Source: Impatiens glandulifera (taxonomy: Eukaryota > Streptophyta > Magnoliopsida > Ericales > Balsaminaceae). Taken from it: DNA of 64,000 bases. Position numbers and translations under genes: made by a program. This document shows, in pieces, positions 32,041-43,000 of this stretch (its first letter is position 1; each line of letters begins with the position of its first letter). The notes below the pieces were generated by a model. It saw only the letters and a list, made by a program, of their open reading frames with translations. It searched no databases and was not told where the DNA came from. Location of the stretch: assembly GCF_907164915.1 (NCBI RefSeq), contig NC_061866.1, positions 25,871,905-25,935,904 of the forward strand. Reading direction: 5' to 3'.

Positions 32041-33232
32041 TGTTAGAAAAATTAAGTAGATTAATTTTAACCGGCTAAAGAACTTAATCAACCTCAATTT
32101 TCTTTGGCAGGTACAGATCAAGTCGCATCATACCGGCTGAAGTACTTGACTCAATAATCCGGTCACAGTTTAAGAAACCGGCTGAACTCCTCAGCCGGAT
32201 CGGCTAGCAAAAGTTGATTCATCCGGCTGACTCACTCTTATTGAAGATCATAAAAGTTCAACTGAAAAATATGAAAAATGGCGAATCTGAGAAAATGACA
32301 CAATATAGAGATTTCTCGAAAATACAAAGGAAGATAAGATCCGAATCAGAAGCATGCAACGAAAATAATGATGAAACTGTTTATCCAACTCTACAAGCAA
32401 ACGTCTAATTCAGACGGCTAACTTGGTGCATGTATTCCATGTGTCAAAAATGCAAGCCGGCCTAAGTGCATGACTTCCAAGTGTCCGAAATAACAAAGCG
32501 TGCACGCAACCTCTGAACCGGATCAGTGTGGCTTCAAATGACCAATCAAGCGGAGATAGAAAATCATGATCGTTGTCATATTTTCTCTATAAATATAAGC
32601 CAAAGGTGCCAAAGAAACATACGCGTGAGATCATTACGAAAAAGCATATACAAGAGAGAAGTAATAACAAAATATCTTACGTACGACTTCAATTGAAATT
32701 CCCAAAAGTGTTGTGTATTTTGTGTGTATTTTACTATTAAGTAAAAATATTGTATTACATCATTGTGAGTGGTGTAACCGACGAGCTGTTACTCGTTTGG
32801 ATTGTGTGTTGTGATTGTGTAATATTCCGTAGTGAATATCCTTTTCACTATTTGAGAAGAAGGGGTGACGTAGGAGATTAAACTCCGAACATCCATAAAA
32901 TCCGGTATCGTGTTCTTTACTTTCATATTCCGGTTTACTCACTCGAATCTAACCGAAATAACTAATAACTTCCTAAACCAAATCGGATTTCTCCTTAAAT
33001 TGATATCTCCTTCTAAATAACCTCCAAACCGAACTATGTATGTTGCTTCAAGTTGAAACAAACTATTTCCGCACTTGAACCTGGTTCAAGAGGTTTGTGA
33101 CAGCTTGTGTAGTGTTAAGAAACGGTTTTAGTCTCTAACCGGACTATTACCAATATTGTGTTTGTTGTTGTGTAAGCGTTCACCCTTAAGAAGCCGGACA
33201 CTGGTCCTCCAAGGGCGATCCCGATTCTAATA
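32041..33232 (+). mobile_element. Solo LTR of the element B family, nested in element D RT
   Basis: TGTTAGAAAAATT...CGATTCTAATA, 1,192 bp, flanked by AAAAA on both sides (32036-32040, 33233-33237). Removing it and one AAAAA makes the RT reading continuous. It carries TATAAATA at 32588-32595, then the GAAGGGGTGACGTAGGAG motif near 32862 shared with other copia LTRs. Its end resembles the element B LTR. No PBS or internal region follows, so it is the product of recombination between the two LTRs of a full element. Confidence 0.85.
32588..32595 (+). promoter_or_regulatory. TATA box of the nested solo LTR
   Basis: TCTCTATAAATATAAGCC, mid-LTR. Because the LTR is solo and lies inside dead pol, any transcript would read into element D RNase H and dORF3. 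Confidence 0.55.
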
Positions 33233-33237
33233 AAAAA

Positions 33238-34454
33238 TTTCAAAGTTTTTCAAATGAATGTTAAAAGTTCTTTTCTTAACGGTGTCATAAATGAAGAGGT
33301 GTACGTTGAATAACCTCCCGGTTTTAAAAACACTGCATTGATTAGTCATATTTATAGATTGGACAAATCTCTTTACGGCCTTAAACAAGCTCATAGAGTG
33401 TGGTATGATACACTCACAAAATTCTTATTTGATCACGATTTTACCATAAGATCTATAGACAAAACTCTATTCAAATTTGAAAAAAATGAGCATATATTAC
33501 TTGTACAAATCTATGTAGATGATATTATTTTTGGCTCAACTAATCCCAAATTGTGTGACAAATTTTCTAAAATGATGACTGGCAAGTTTGAAATGTGTAT
33601 GATGGGAGAACTAAAGTTTTTTTTGGCTTTCAAGTTCGGTAGATTAAAGGAGGAACGTTCATAAATCAAGTCAAATATACAAAAGATCTATTAAAGAAGT
33701 TTGGCATGAAAAGTTGTTCTCCTGCCTCAACCCCAATGAGCTCCTCGATCGAGTTAAATAAGGATGAAGACGGTTAGAGTGCTGACATCACAGCATATCG
33801 TGGAATCATTGTCTCATTGCTCTACCTAAAGCAAGCCAACCGGACATTTTATTTGCAGTTGGAGTCTGTGGGAGATTTTAGGCTAATCCTAAACAATCTC
33901 ACTATATTGATGCTAAAAGAATATTGAAATATCTTAAGGAAACTCAAAATTTGGGATTATGGTATCCAAAGGATTCCAATTTCAACTTAACGAGTTATTC
34001 TTATGTAGACTATGCAGGTTGTAAAGTCGATAGGAAAAGCACCAGTGGGAAATGTCAGTGTTTAGGTGACCGACTTGTCTCCTAGTACAGCAAAAAACAA
34101 ACATCAATAGCGACTTCAGCTGCAGAAGCAAAGTATCTTGTAGCCGGTACTTGTTGTGCTCAACTTCTATGTATCCAACAACAGCTAAGATATTTCGGCA
34201 TTATAGCTGAGGATTCCCCGATATTTTGTGACAACACAAGCGCTACTGCAATCACGTATAATTCGGTGTTGCACTCGAGGACAAAGCACATCGACATCTG
34301 ACATCACTTTATTCGGGAACATGTGACACAAAAGCATATTTGGCTAGAATATGTATCAACCGAATAACAAGTGGCTGATATTTTCACCAAGCCACTCTAA
34401 GAGGCTAAGTTTTCTCACTTTAGAAATATTCTGGGTCTTGCTGATATTAACTAA
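33238..34454 (+). pseudogene. pol: Element D pol: RT C-terminal part and RNase H
   Basis: The open piece 33338-33664 has LDKSLYGLKQAHRVWY and the catalytic YVDDIIFGS. Frame changes follow at about 33650 and 33830. RNase H is recognisable as [27 protein letters not shown] (the Glu of EAEY is Lys), SRTKHIDI and ADIFTKPL with several stops, ending at TAA 34452-34454. At the codon where B and C have TAG after QLL, D has TGT. Confidence 0.85.
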
Positions 34455-34559
34455 ATTTTTCTTTAAAATACCGGCATGAATTTAGGGAGAAACTCACTCA
34501 AAAAGAAGAATCTCTAGCATTTACCCTCATGAAAAAATGAGCATACTCTTAGGGAGAAG

Positions 34560-35351
34560 CCCTCGCTTCTCAAAAGTTCTCTTTTCTGACTTCGGTTAAC
34601 TTCGACAGCATCTATCGAGGAGGATCGGTCGAGATGCGGACATTAGTCTAGTCTATCAAGGAATCTGGCTTAAGGAACTTCCTGGAAGGCCCAGCGATCA
34701 TCTATCCAGAAGCGGTCAATGAGTTCTTCGGCACGGCGAGGTTAGTAGACGGTTCTATCTTCGCAAAATTTAACGATGTAGAGTTTACCATCACCGAAGA
34801 ACTCTTTGCCAAAGTCCTGAAACTTACAACTAAGGGCCGCAATTTTTCGAAAGAGCTATCTCGCATCTCGATGTCCAAGTTACAAATGATGTTCTCCGAT
34901 ACCGACATTCCGGTGAACTTTAATGGAAAGAAGAAGGATCTGAAATGCGAATATTGTATCCTATGCAATATAACCGCTAAAGCACTACAAGGAAGGGCAG
35001 AAACTTCGACAACCTTACTCGATCTAAGTTTGATATGATGGGCGCCATAGTGAGAGACGATAGAATAAACTAAGAATCTATCATTTTGAACAATTTCTGC
35101 AAAATGGTGACTCCCAAATCCAACAGAAACCATGCCTATTCCATGTAGACCGGCTGGATTCTAAATCATCTAAATGTACCTACCATCCCAGGTACTCCTC
35201 TTCCCTTGAGCAAAATTTTAACCTTTGTTAGTACTGGGAGGTACTTTGTTAAAATGAGGAAGGCTAAGGGCTTCATGTCTGGAGTCCCTAGCCAACAAAC
35301 GACTGGTGTGGAAGCGGCTAGAGAAAAGACCAATAGTAGTTTTAAGCAATC
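34560..35351 (+). pseudogene. dORF3 of element D, N-terminal domain
   Basis: The shared domain is readable with stops: SIKESGLRNFLEGPAIIYPEAVNEFFGTARL, then VEFTITEELFAKVLKL, then DTDIPVNFNGKKKDLKCEY. The MM..IV..NW end is scrambled near 35040-35150. It is the only downstream domain in this element and leads straight into the long linker, so it is the dORF3 type. There is no clear TATA box upstream; an AGGGAGAAG hairpin motif lies at about 34550. It is interrupted at CAATC by element E. Confidence 0.65.
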
Positions 35352-35828
35352 TGTTAGGGTCTAAAATCAAGTCTCGGTCCTAGAATAAATTCCAGCAACC
35401 TTTCTCGACACCCGGTCTCGGTCCTATGGTGCACATGGGCCAGATTTCTGTTTTGTTGTTTTATTATTTTGTTTTGCTTTCTTTTTCTACTTTACAAACC
35501 GAATTCTGTTATTTTCTAGTTATTGTTGTAACCGAATATTTTGGGGCAAGACATCACCTATATAAGGCTGATCTTTCTTCCCCAAGGACCCATGAATAGA
35601 ATGATGAAGATGTGACTTCGCCCCTATTCGTCTATTATTATTATTATGGACTGTTTGTTATAGACCAACAGTAATTCTCTTCGCACCCTTGATTCTTCTA
35701 TCCCTTCCCCCCCAAATTCTCTATCGAAAACCTTCCGCTGCCCTTTGATTGTAGAATTACCACCGGTCTTATAGATCAAGAATTTGATTCTTGAACCCAA
35801 AACACATCTTACGAAACAAGTCGTAACA
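35352..35828 (+). repeat. 5' LTR of element E
   Basis: 477 bp, TG...CA ends, with TATATAAG at 35559-35566 (CACCTATATAAGGCTG), 207 bases in. A promoter here would transcribe the Gag ORF. Confidence 0.92.
35559..35566 (+). promoter_or_regulatory. TATA box of the element E 5' LTR
   Basis: CACCTATATAAGGCTG is a canonical plant TATA context, repeated at 37403-37410 in the 3' LTR. Confidence 0.75.
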
Positions 35829-35832
35829 TTCT

Positions 35833-35844
35833 TGGTATCAGAGC
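35833..35844 (+). promoter_or_regulatory. Primer-binding site of element E
   Basis: Perfect TGGTATCAGAGC, four bases after the 5' LTR: the initiator-Met tRNA site. Confidence 0.9.
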
Positions 35845-35884
35845 AAGACGATTCTCAAATAAAAGAAACCCGATAGCAGCAAAG

Positions 35885-37045
35885 ATGGATGATCTTAAGA
35901 CCCTACTCGAAGGGCTGACCCAACAATATGACTCCATGAATGCTGCCCTGCAACAACAGTTGACCGAACAGGCTGCCTTGCACAATGTCTTTCAGCAAAA
36001 TATGGACAGAAGGTATGCTGCTGGAAAAACCTTGACAACCATTGAAAAATGTGCGTTAAATAATGGCCAAGATCCCCACACCCGACCCCATGTTATTGCT
36101 TCTTACCACCTTCCTCCAACCCGGCTCACAAATATTGATATTCCTGAATTTGATGGGACTGATTTGGAGGGCTGGCTCTTATTTGCCGAGCAAATATTTA
36201 GGGACAGCAAGACGAATGATGCCACAAAGCTGGACATTGTCCGCACTCACTTCTCAAAAGAGGCAAGAACGTGGCATGAATCATATTTACGGAATCGCAA
36301 CCATATGGAAGCATTGACGTGGCATAAATTCAAGAAAGATCTCTTGCTGCGATTCGGTCGCAGGCCCTTGTACAGCGCCAAACCGCCGCTGCTGCCCACG
36401 CCTTGCATTGTTAACACGGTCTGCCCGAGCACAAACCAGATGACCGATCCCAAGGAAGACCGGCGCTACACTTACAATGATAATTGGGAGCCCAATCATA
36501 GGTGCAAATCCAGATTGTTTATGGCCCCGGCTGATCATCAAGAAGTCCAAGAAAGCGTTCAAGAACCCGTCCAAGAATCAGATTTTTATGACCCACCTTT
36601 GGTGCTTGAGACAAGGGACGAACGTGTCATTATCTTGCACACTTTCTCGGTCCAGCAAGGTGCCCCTCGGTCGCGGGTCAACATAATACAAGGCAGCCAG
36701 CTAGAAAAGGCCTTTGAAAATCATAATGTTGCTGCCACGGTACAAATAATCAGCAAGAACGAATGCCAAACTGTTTCACTTGTTTTGGAAGACGCTTCTG
36801 AAAATTTCAAAAAAATAATCAAAGGGCTAACCCAGCAACCCAACAACCGAACACCAGCCAGGAAGGTAGTCGGAAGACATGGCTATGTTGTTGCGCATGT
36901 GTTGCTGGTCTGGATAAAAGACTGGGCTTGGTTATTTGAAGATATTCTAGAGTATGCCCGGAAGAAAGATGGCCCTTTTGCTGCACTTGGCATGCTGGGA
37001 CGAAGGAAGGATTGGTCGTGGAGCAGGAAGATCGAAGGCTTCTAA
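35885..37045 (+). CDS. gag: Element E Gag-like protein (386 aa), Ty3/gypsy type
   Basis: ATG 35885 lies 40 bp after the PBS; open to the TAA ending at 37045. Residues 1-45 form a Gln-rich coiled coil. Residues about 80-165 are a Ty3/gypsy Gag domain (IDIPEFDGTDLEGWLLFAEQIF, then LDIVRTHFSKEARTWHESYL and WHKFKKDLLLRFG). Around 205-215 NHRCKSRLF recalls the end of the Gag zinc region, but the rest of a knuckle is not there, so an internal deletion probably joined Gag to later sequence. The remaining 170 residues, including a VQE/VQES repeat, are not recognised. It could form particles and package its RNA, relying on pol from elsewhere; that is inference. Confidence 0.85.
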   Translation: MDDLKTLLEGLTQQYDSMNAALQQQLTEQAALHNVFQQNMDRRYAAGKTLTTIEKCALNNGQDPHTRPHVIASYHLPPTRLTNIDIPEFDGTDLEGWLLFAEQIFRDSKTNDATKLDIVRTHFSKEARTWHESYLRNRNHMEALTWHKFKKDLLLRFGRRPLYSAKPPLLPTPCIVNTVCPSTNQMTDPKEDRRYTYNDNWEPNHRCKSRLFMAPADHQEVQESVQEPVQESDFYDPPLVLETRDERVIILHTFSVQQGAPRSRVNIIQGSQLEKAFENHNVAATVQIISKNECQTVSLVLEDASENFKKIIKGLTQQPNNRTPARKVVGRHGYVVAHVLLVWIKDWAWLFEDILEYARKKDGPFAALGMLGRRKDWSWSRKIEGF

Positions 37046-37181
37046 GAAATGCGGTCCTAAGACTCCGACACTTGCTGGACTTGCTGAAGTCCGACCGAAT
37101 TTTTTGAAATATTGAGCATGCAATTAGAGGCTCGGAAGACTCGGTAGACCACGGTTTATTTCGTCGAGGGCGACGAATTTC

Positions 37182-37195
37182 GAAGGGGGAGATAA
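37182..37195 (+). promoter_or_regulatory. Polypurine tract of element E
   Basis: GAAGGGGGAGATAA ends exactly at the 3' LTR start. Confidence 0.85.
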
Positions 37196-37672
37196 TGTTA
37201 GGGTCTAAAATCAAGTCTCGGTCCTAGAACAAATTCCAGCAACCTTTCTCGACACCCGGTCTCGGTCCTATGGTGCACATGGACCAGATTTCTGTTTTGT
37301 TGTTTTATTATTTTGTTTTGCTTTCTTTTTCTACTTTACAAACCGAATTCTGTTATTTTCTAGTTATTGTTGTAACCGAATATTTTGGGGCAAGACATCA
37401 CCTATATAAGGCTGATCTTTCTTCCCCAAGGACCCATGAATAGAATGATGAAGATGTGACTTCGCCCCTATTCGTCTATTATTATTATTATGGACTATTT
37501 GGTATAGACCAACAGTAATTCTCTTCGCACCCTTGATTCTTCTATCCCTTCCCCCCCAAATTCTCTATCGAAAACCTTCCGTTGCCTTTTGATTGTAGAA
37601 TTTCCACCGGTCTTATAGATCAAGAATTTGATTCTTGAACCCAAAACACATCTTACGAAACAAGTCGTAACA
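37196..37672 (+). repeat. 3' LTR of element E
   Basis: 477 bp, about seven differences from the 5' LTR by eye (mostly transitions), followed by CAATC. Confidence 0.92.
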
Positions 37673-39815
37673 CAATCCAACACAGAAGACCGGTCAGACT
37701 CATTGTAGAGACTCCAGACTGCCACCGAGTCTACCGCCAGCGCTGCCAGTATGGCTAAGACAAAACAGATGGAGATAAATGAGATGTCCTCAGATCAACA
37801 AAAAACTCAACCCGAGGTGAATATTCCAATCTCACCTCTTTTTGATACCACGGTTGTTGTTCATCTTTAGAAGGAAGCATTGGTACTTCCTAATACTACG
37901 ATTGAGCCTGCGGTTTTAGAGGTTCGGTCCATAGTACATGACATTATACAACAGTTTGTCGATGAAACCGGTCGGATAGTCGAAACCGATCGAATAAATA
38001 TTGCTGGTGAAACCGGTCACTTATCTCCACCTAAAATCGATCGGCCTATCGAGCTAGAAACCGGTCAACAGGAGAAGGCATCTACTTGTAAAACAGATGT
38101 AACTAAACAGAATTAGGAGGAGATATTAACCAACATTATAGACATTCCAACTCCAAATGCTCAAACTACTATAGAACTTACTCCTACTTTTGCCAAACCA
38201 TTCAAAGAACCCATTCCAGAAACTCACAAAGATGATGAAGACGCCGAGGAAACTGTTAAGCTTATCCTCAAGGAGGTTAAAGACAAAGCAAGTTAAACCA
38301 TAGATATTTTCTATGCATGGGCAAACACAAGGCTGGAAACAAGCTTCAGTGAAGTCTTCCCTAAGGTTCTAGAAGAGAATAAGTGGTCTACACTCCTATC
38401 CATGGAATAAGTGATCTTTTCTTTAACGAAAACTTCATCAGTGATTGAGGCTCTGCTAGAAGAAAGATATTGCTTCCGATCATTGAAAAATGCGAAGAAG
38501 AGTTCAATCAAAATGGGGTTGCAACAAGGGCAGATAAGAATGTCATTTTTCTATTGAAAGCTGTGGTGGAGCATTTTCAACTGATAATTTCGAAATTTGA
38601 AGAAGTGCCTGTACCGGTTGAAGGAGTACCAATGCCTGTACTGGTTGAAGAAGGGCATATTCCTCCTAAAGGTGAAACCCAAAGTGCCGAAACTGAGTAG
38701 CCGCTAGTTGAAAAGGCTCAAACTTCTAAGCCTACCTGGACTCCCTCCAAGGAACGAGAACTATTTGATGGTGATGATGTTAAAGGCTCGTGCGTTAAAT
38801 AAAAGTACCTTGGATTGGGAAAACAAAAGTATGAAGAAATAGCCGAAAGACTTAGAATCACTTCGGAGGATGAAATAGAATCTAGCATGTTTGGATCAAC
38901 CTCTGATGAATCTGAAAATAAGGACGGGTAAGACACTGCCAATTCCAATCCACCAAATGTTGAAGAGGGATTTAAAGTTCCTCCTGCCAAAACATCGATC
39001 CCTGCTAAATCTGTATCGAGAAAATCCTCTGATCATGGCCAAAAGATGAACAACGATGACATTGAAAAACCTACATGTACCGAACGATCCATTCAAATCA
39101 ACTTTCACCATGCACTATTTATTCAATCACGTGCTCTAAATTCAGCTCGGTCCAATTATAAGGACATTCCAAGAGAGGGCATAAAGTAGATTATCCGTAA
39201 TATTCTGGCTCTATGTACATCATCCGTTATGGCCCAATTGGATGAAATGGACAGAGAGCGAGCATCCTCGTCAAGCTCTCACAATAAGGGATTGGCAAGG
39301 GTAAGGAAGGAATTGGGATAGATAAAGCCGATTGTCTCCAAGACACTCACGGTTGTCGAAGTCATCTCATCACAACTTTTCGAAATGGTCAAATCGCAAA
39401 GCGCTTCCGATGCTGAGAAACTAAGGGACCATGAAGAAGCTGCACGTCGTATTCAAGAAAAGAAGACGCAAAAGCTAAGGTCGTTGAACAAGCTAATGAA
39501 AAGATCAATACAGATGATACAGTCGTCCCAGCTTCTACCGCCAAAAAGTCTAAGGCAGTTAAACGAAAGAGGGCCAAGAAATATGAGGAAACGGAGAATG
39601 AAATACCGGAGGATGATGCACCGTTGATTCGATGTAAAATTGAAAAACCTCAGCCTCAACCGGAAGTACCCCCATCAGAAATTTCGCACAGTGCTTGGTA
39701 AAGCGGAAGAATACGAAGAAATGTTGAAACCAACATTGTCGGTCAACCAAATAAGGGCTTTATGTCAAAATGGATAGACGAAGAACTCTCACAATCGGTC
39801 TCAAAACTGAAATGA
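37673..39815 (+). pseudogene. dORF3 of element D, linker, conserved W-R-W domain and coiled-coil tail
   Basis: This continues the gene split by element E. First comes a Thr/Ser/Pro/Gln-rich linker with repeated ETGxxVETDR-like words (37880-38116 open). The conserved second domain follows at about 38250-38470 (FYAWANTRLETS, ENKWSTLL, TKTSSVIEAL). After it come DKNVIFLLKAVVEHFQLIISKFEEV, a PVPVEGVPMPV repeat, and a charged coiled coil (SDAEKLRDHEEAARRIQEKK near 39410), related to element B at 8545-9639. At least six stops and several frame changes break it. Confidence 0.6.
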
Positions 39816-40085
39816 GGGAGACACTAAATATTTCCCCTCTTTCTATACTTTATCTTTCATGCTCTTATTATTCGTACTTTTGTGTTGAAACATTTGGTTC
39901 ATGTTACTAACTTTATTTATCATTATGCTTATTAAACAGGAATGCTTCATGATAAATCTATTTTTAAAAAATTGTTGGTTTTGATAGTTTTAAGGTTAAA
40001 ACATTCAAAAATGGAGAAATTGCAAGAAACCAGATCACCGTTTTCAATAAAACAAACTGGCTTTGATAATTTATTCTAAACAATC

Positions 40086-40099
40086 AAAGAGAGAGAAAT
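40086..40099 (+). promoter_or_regulatory. Polypurine tract of element D
   Basis: AAAGAGAGAGAAAT directly before TGTTAGATTA of the 3' LTR. A second purine run (AAAAAGTGAGAAAT) occurs 101 bp further on, inside the LTR. Confidence 0.8.
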
Positions 40100-43000
40100 T
40101 GTTAGATTAAAAATAAAACATTAATCTATCATTAGTAGCCAACGATTACAAAATTACAAGGTTTTGAATATTTAGATTAAATAATCAAAAAGTGAGAAAT
40201 TGTTAGATAAAAATAGTTAATTAATTATTAGTATTAGTTAATTATTTAAATAAAGAACTTAATCCAGTTAATTTTGTGCAGATAAAAGAAAACCGGAAGG
40301 ATGCAACTGGTCGGTTATATCTCAAATAAAAGAGGCAAAACCGGAATTATCTCTTTGGCCGTATAAAGACGGCGCAACCGGTAGAATCGATCGGCTTTAT
40401 CTCTTCGGCTTTATAAAAGAGACGCAACCGGTATTATCTCTTCAGCCATATAAAGACGGCGTAACCGGTAGAAGCAATCAGGTTTATAAAAACGGCACAA
40501 CTTGTAGAAGACCGGTAGTATCTTCAGTTCTTTTAAAGAAGCGCAGCCGATAAAAGAAAATTGGAAGGAAGCAACTTATCGATTATATCTCAAATAAAAG
40601 AGGCGCAACCGTTATTATCTCTTAGGCCGTACAAAGTAGGTGCAACCGGTAGGACCAATCGGTTTATCTCTTCGGCTTTATAAAAGAGGCGTAATCGATA
40701 TTATCTCTTCGGTCGTATAAAGACGGCGCAACCAGTAGTGTGATCGATTTTTAAAAAACATTTTTTGATCGACTAGTTTGAAAATTCTGGGATACTCTTT
40801 TTAAAAAAAAATTATTTTGAAAACGTGAGGGGAATTGATTTTAATATTTGAAAAATTGAAATTTTAAAAATGAGGCTTTGTAGACAACTCCATATCATAC
40901 CTTCCGTCGAATCTGGGAGAGATTGAGAGTTTTTTAATGGGAAGTATGTCATAGGCCTTTTTTTTACTTTTTTCAATATTAATTAACATCACGACTAGAG
41001 AGTCGCCACCTAATTTTAAAAATTACGAAATTAAGAGACGTGAGTTCGGCGTTTGGTTACGTGTGGGAAAGGGTTTTTTAGACGCTATGTCCCACAACGC
41101 CCATAAGGTCTCTACTAATTGATTTTGGCCCTTTTTCTAAATTTCTTACGCTTTACAATATTTTAGAATTTTTCAATTTTAAACATTTAAAGGGTTTGCA
41201 TGAGCTAAACAAAAAATGAAAGAATAAACAAAGACAAATGAAAAACTAAAGCAAATAACTTACAAATAAAGTTATCCTAAAAATCAAAACTAGACAAGTT
41301 ATTAATCAAAAATTAATTGGCCTAAGTCTAGATTAATTTTCAAGAACTTTAGTGAATTATTTAAAGGGTTTAAAATTTTATTTTAATTTTTTTTTGGTTT
41401 TTTAAAAAAATTTTAAAAAAAAAATAGTCCTTAGTCTAAGGAAAAACTTATGTCTAAGCTTAGATTAGGTCCAATTTGAGTTAGGGTTTAATTTTATTTT
41501 TCTAACCTAAGATAAAGCAAGCCAAAAACTCTTAACTAAGCAAAATAAAAAAAATTTCAAACAAACAAACCCTAAGACTAAAGAAAACCGAAAATAAAAT
41601 AAAAAAATAAATAACTAAAAATAAATAAATAAATAAATGCAGCTCGGTCCTCCATCCTCGGTCATTGTTCTTCTGATGCTCGGTCCTCATTCCTCGGTCC
41701 TAAGTCCTGGATCCTCGGTCCTGGGTCAGCTTCAAGTGCAAGAGGTCCTAAACGTCGCTAAAGCTGACAGGTTGCCTTTATTTTCAACATGACCCTATTC
41801 TAACTTACTTATGGTGATCCAAATGGATCCCAAATTTCATAAAAAATCCAAAAAACTTTATTAACATATAAGTATACATTTATATATGCAAAATACTTAA
41901 ATAATGGGGTTGCTTCTTTGCAAAGTGTAATGGAAATTCTAAACAAGAGGCTTATGACCCAACAAAACTAGTTGGAGCTCTTGCTTAGATTCTTGAAAGA
42001 AAGAGGACAGATTTTTGTAGAGAAGCCTAAGAGAGAAGATAGAAGATGAAGGTGAATGTCAAGAGTTCAAGTCCCTTTGTTAGGGTGTTAAGTTCAAGTC
42101 CCTTTGTTAGGGTGTTAAGAGGGGTATTTATAGGCAAAGCTATGAAACCCTAGGGCCCAAAGGGCCATTTAACACACTTGACCGTTGGAAAGAAAAATTA
42201 TTTCAAACATTAACAAATTTTTAAAATAATGGATCAATCTCCACTTGACTTGTCACTAAATATCAAGTTTTCATCTAATGAGATTTAAGCTTTATTTAAT
42301 AATGATGTAATACTAGGTCATTTTAATTTTTAATTAAAAAATTAACCAAGCCTTCATACTTCTCTTCAACACACGGCTAAATTATTCTTCCTTTGGCAAC
42401 TTCTTCATTTAATTTATCAACCACTTTTTTCTTTCTTTGACCTAGGGTATTTCTCACGATTGTGTAGACACCGTTATCTTTTTATTTTTGCACGTTATCT
42501 CCTTTACACACTCCTTCATCCTACAAAAAAAAGATTTTGCTAAAAACACAAATAAACAATTTTATTTTTAATTATTCCTATTTATAAGGAACAATTCTAA
42601 TTAAATAAATAAAATGCTAACTAACTTATTCAAAAAATCAAATTTCAAAGTCTAATCTAACTAATTTAACAAACTAATCTAACAAACTAATCTAACAACT
42701 AATCTAATTAAAAGAAAACAAAATATACCTAACGAAATTTTATAAAAACGTTAATATATATTTTGTAAAATAATTTTTTTTATTTTATTTTATAAATATC
42801 CAAGGTAATTAATTAAATAAAACCTTGAATTTTCTAAGTATAATAACTTCTTTAAGTGTTGTAACATAGACAAATAACAACCTTAACTTTATTAAGAATC
42901 TAAAAATCAACTATTTTAAAAACTCAAGTGTTCTAAAAAATTATTGGATTTTTTTAAATAAATCGTGCAATGAGCCCATGAATGAATTTCGAGAAATCTG

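Larger units (their letters stand above)
35352..37672 (+). mobile_element. Element E: short gag-only LTR retrotransposon (TR-GAG type)
   Basis: Two 477-bp LTRs (35352-35828, 37196-37672; TGTTAGGGTC...AGTCGTAACA) differ at about seven positions by eye. They are flanked by the perfect target duplication CAATC (35347-35351, 37673-37677). The internal 1,367 bp holds a PBS, one Gag ORF and a polypurine tract, with no protease, RT or integrase. Such short gag-only elements are known in plants as TR-GAGs and must be moved by enzymes of other elements. The LTR similarity makes it the youngest-looking insertion here. Confidence 0.92.

Noticed and set aside
36819..37214. Minus-strand 131-codon ORF
   Set aside because: Shadow of the element E Gag ORF and LTR edge.
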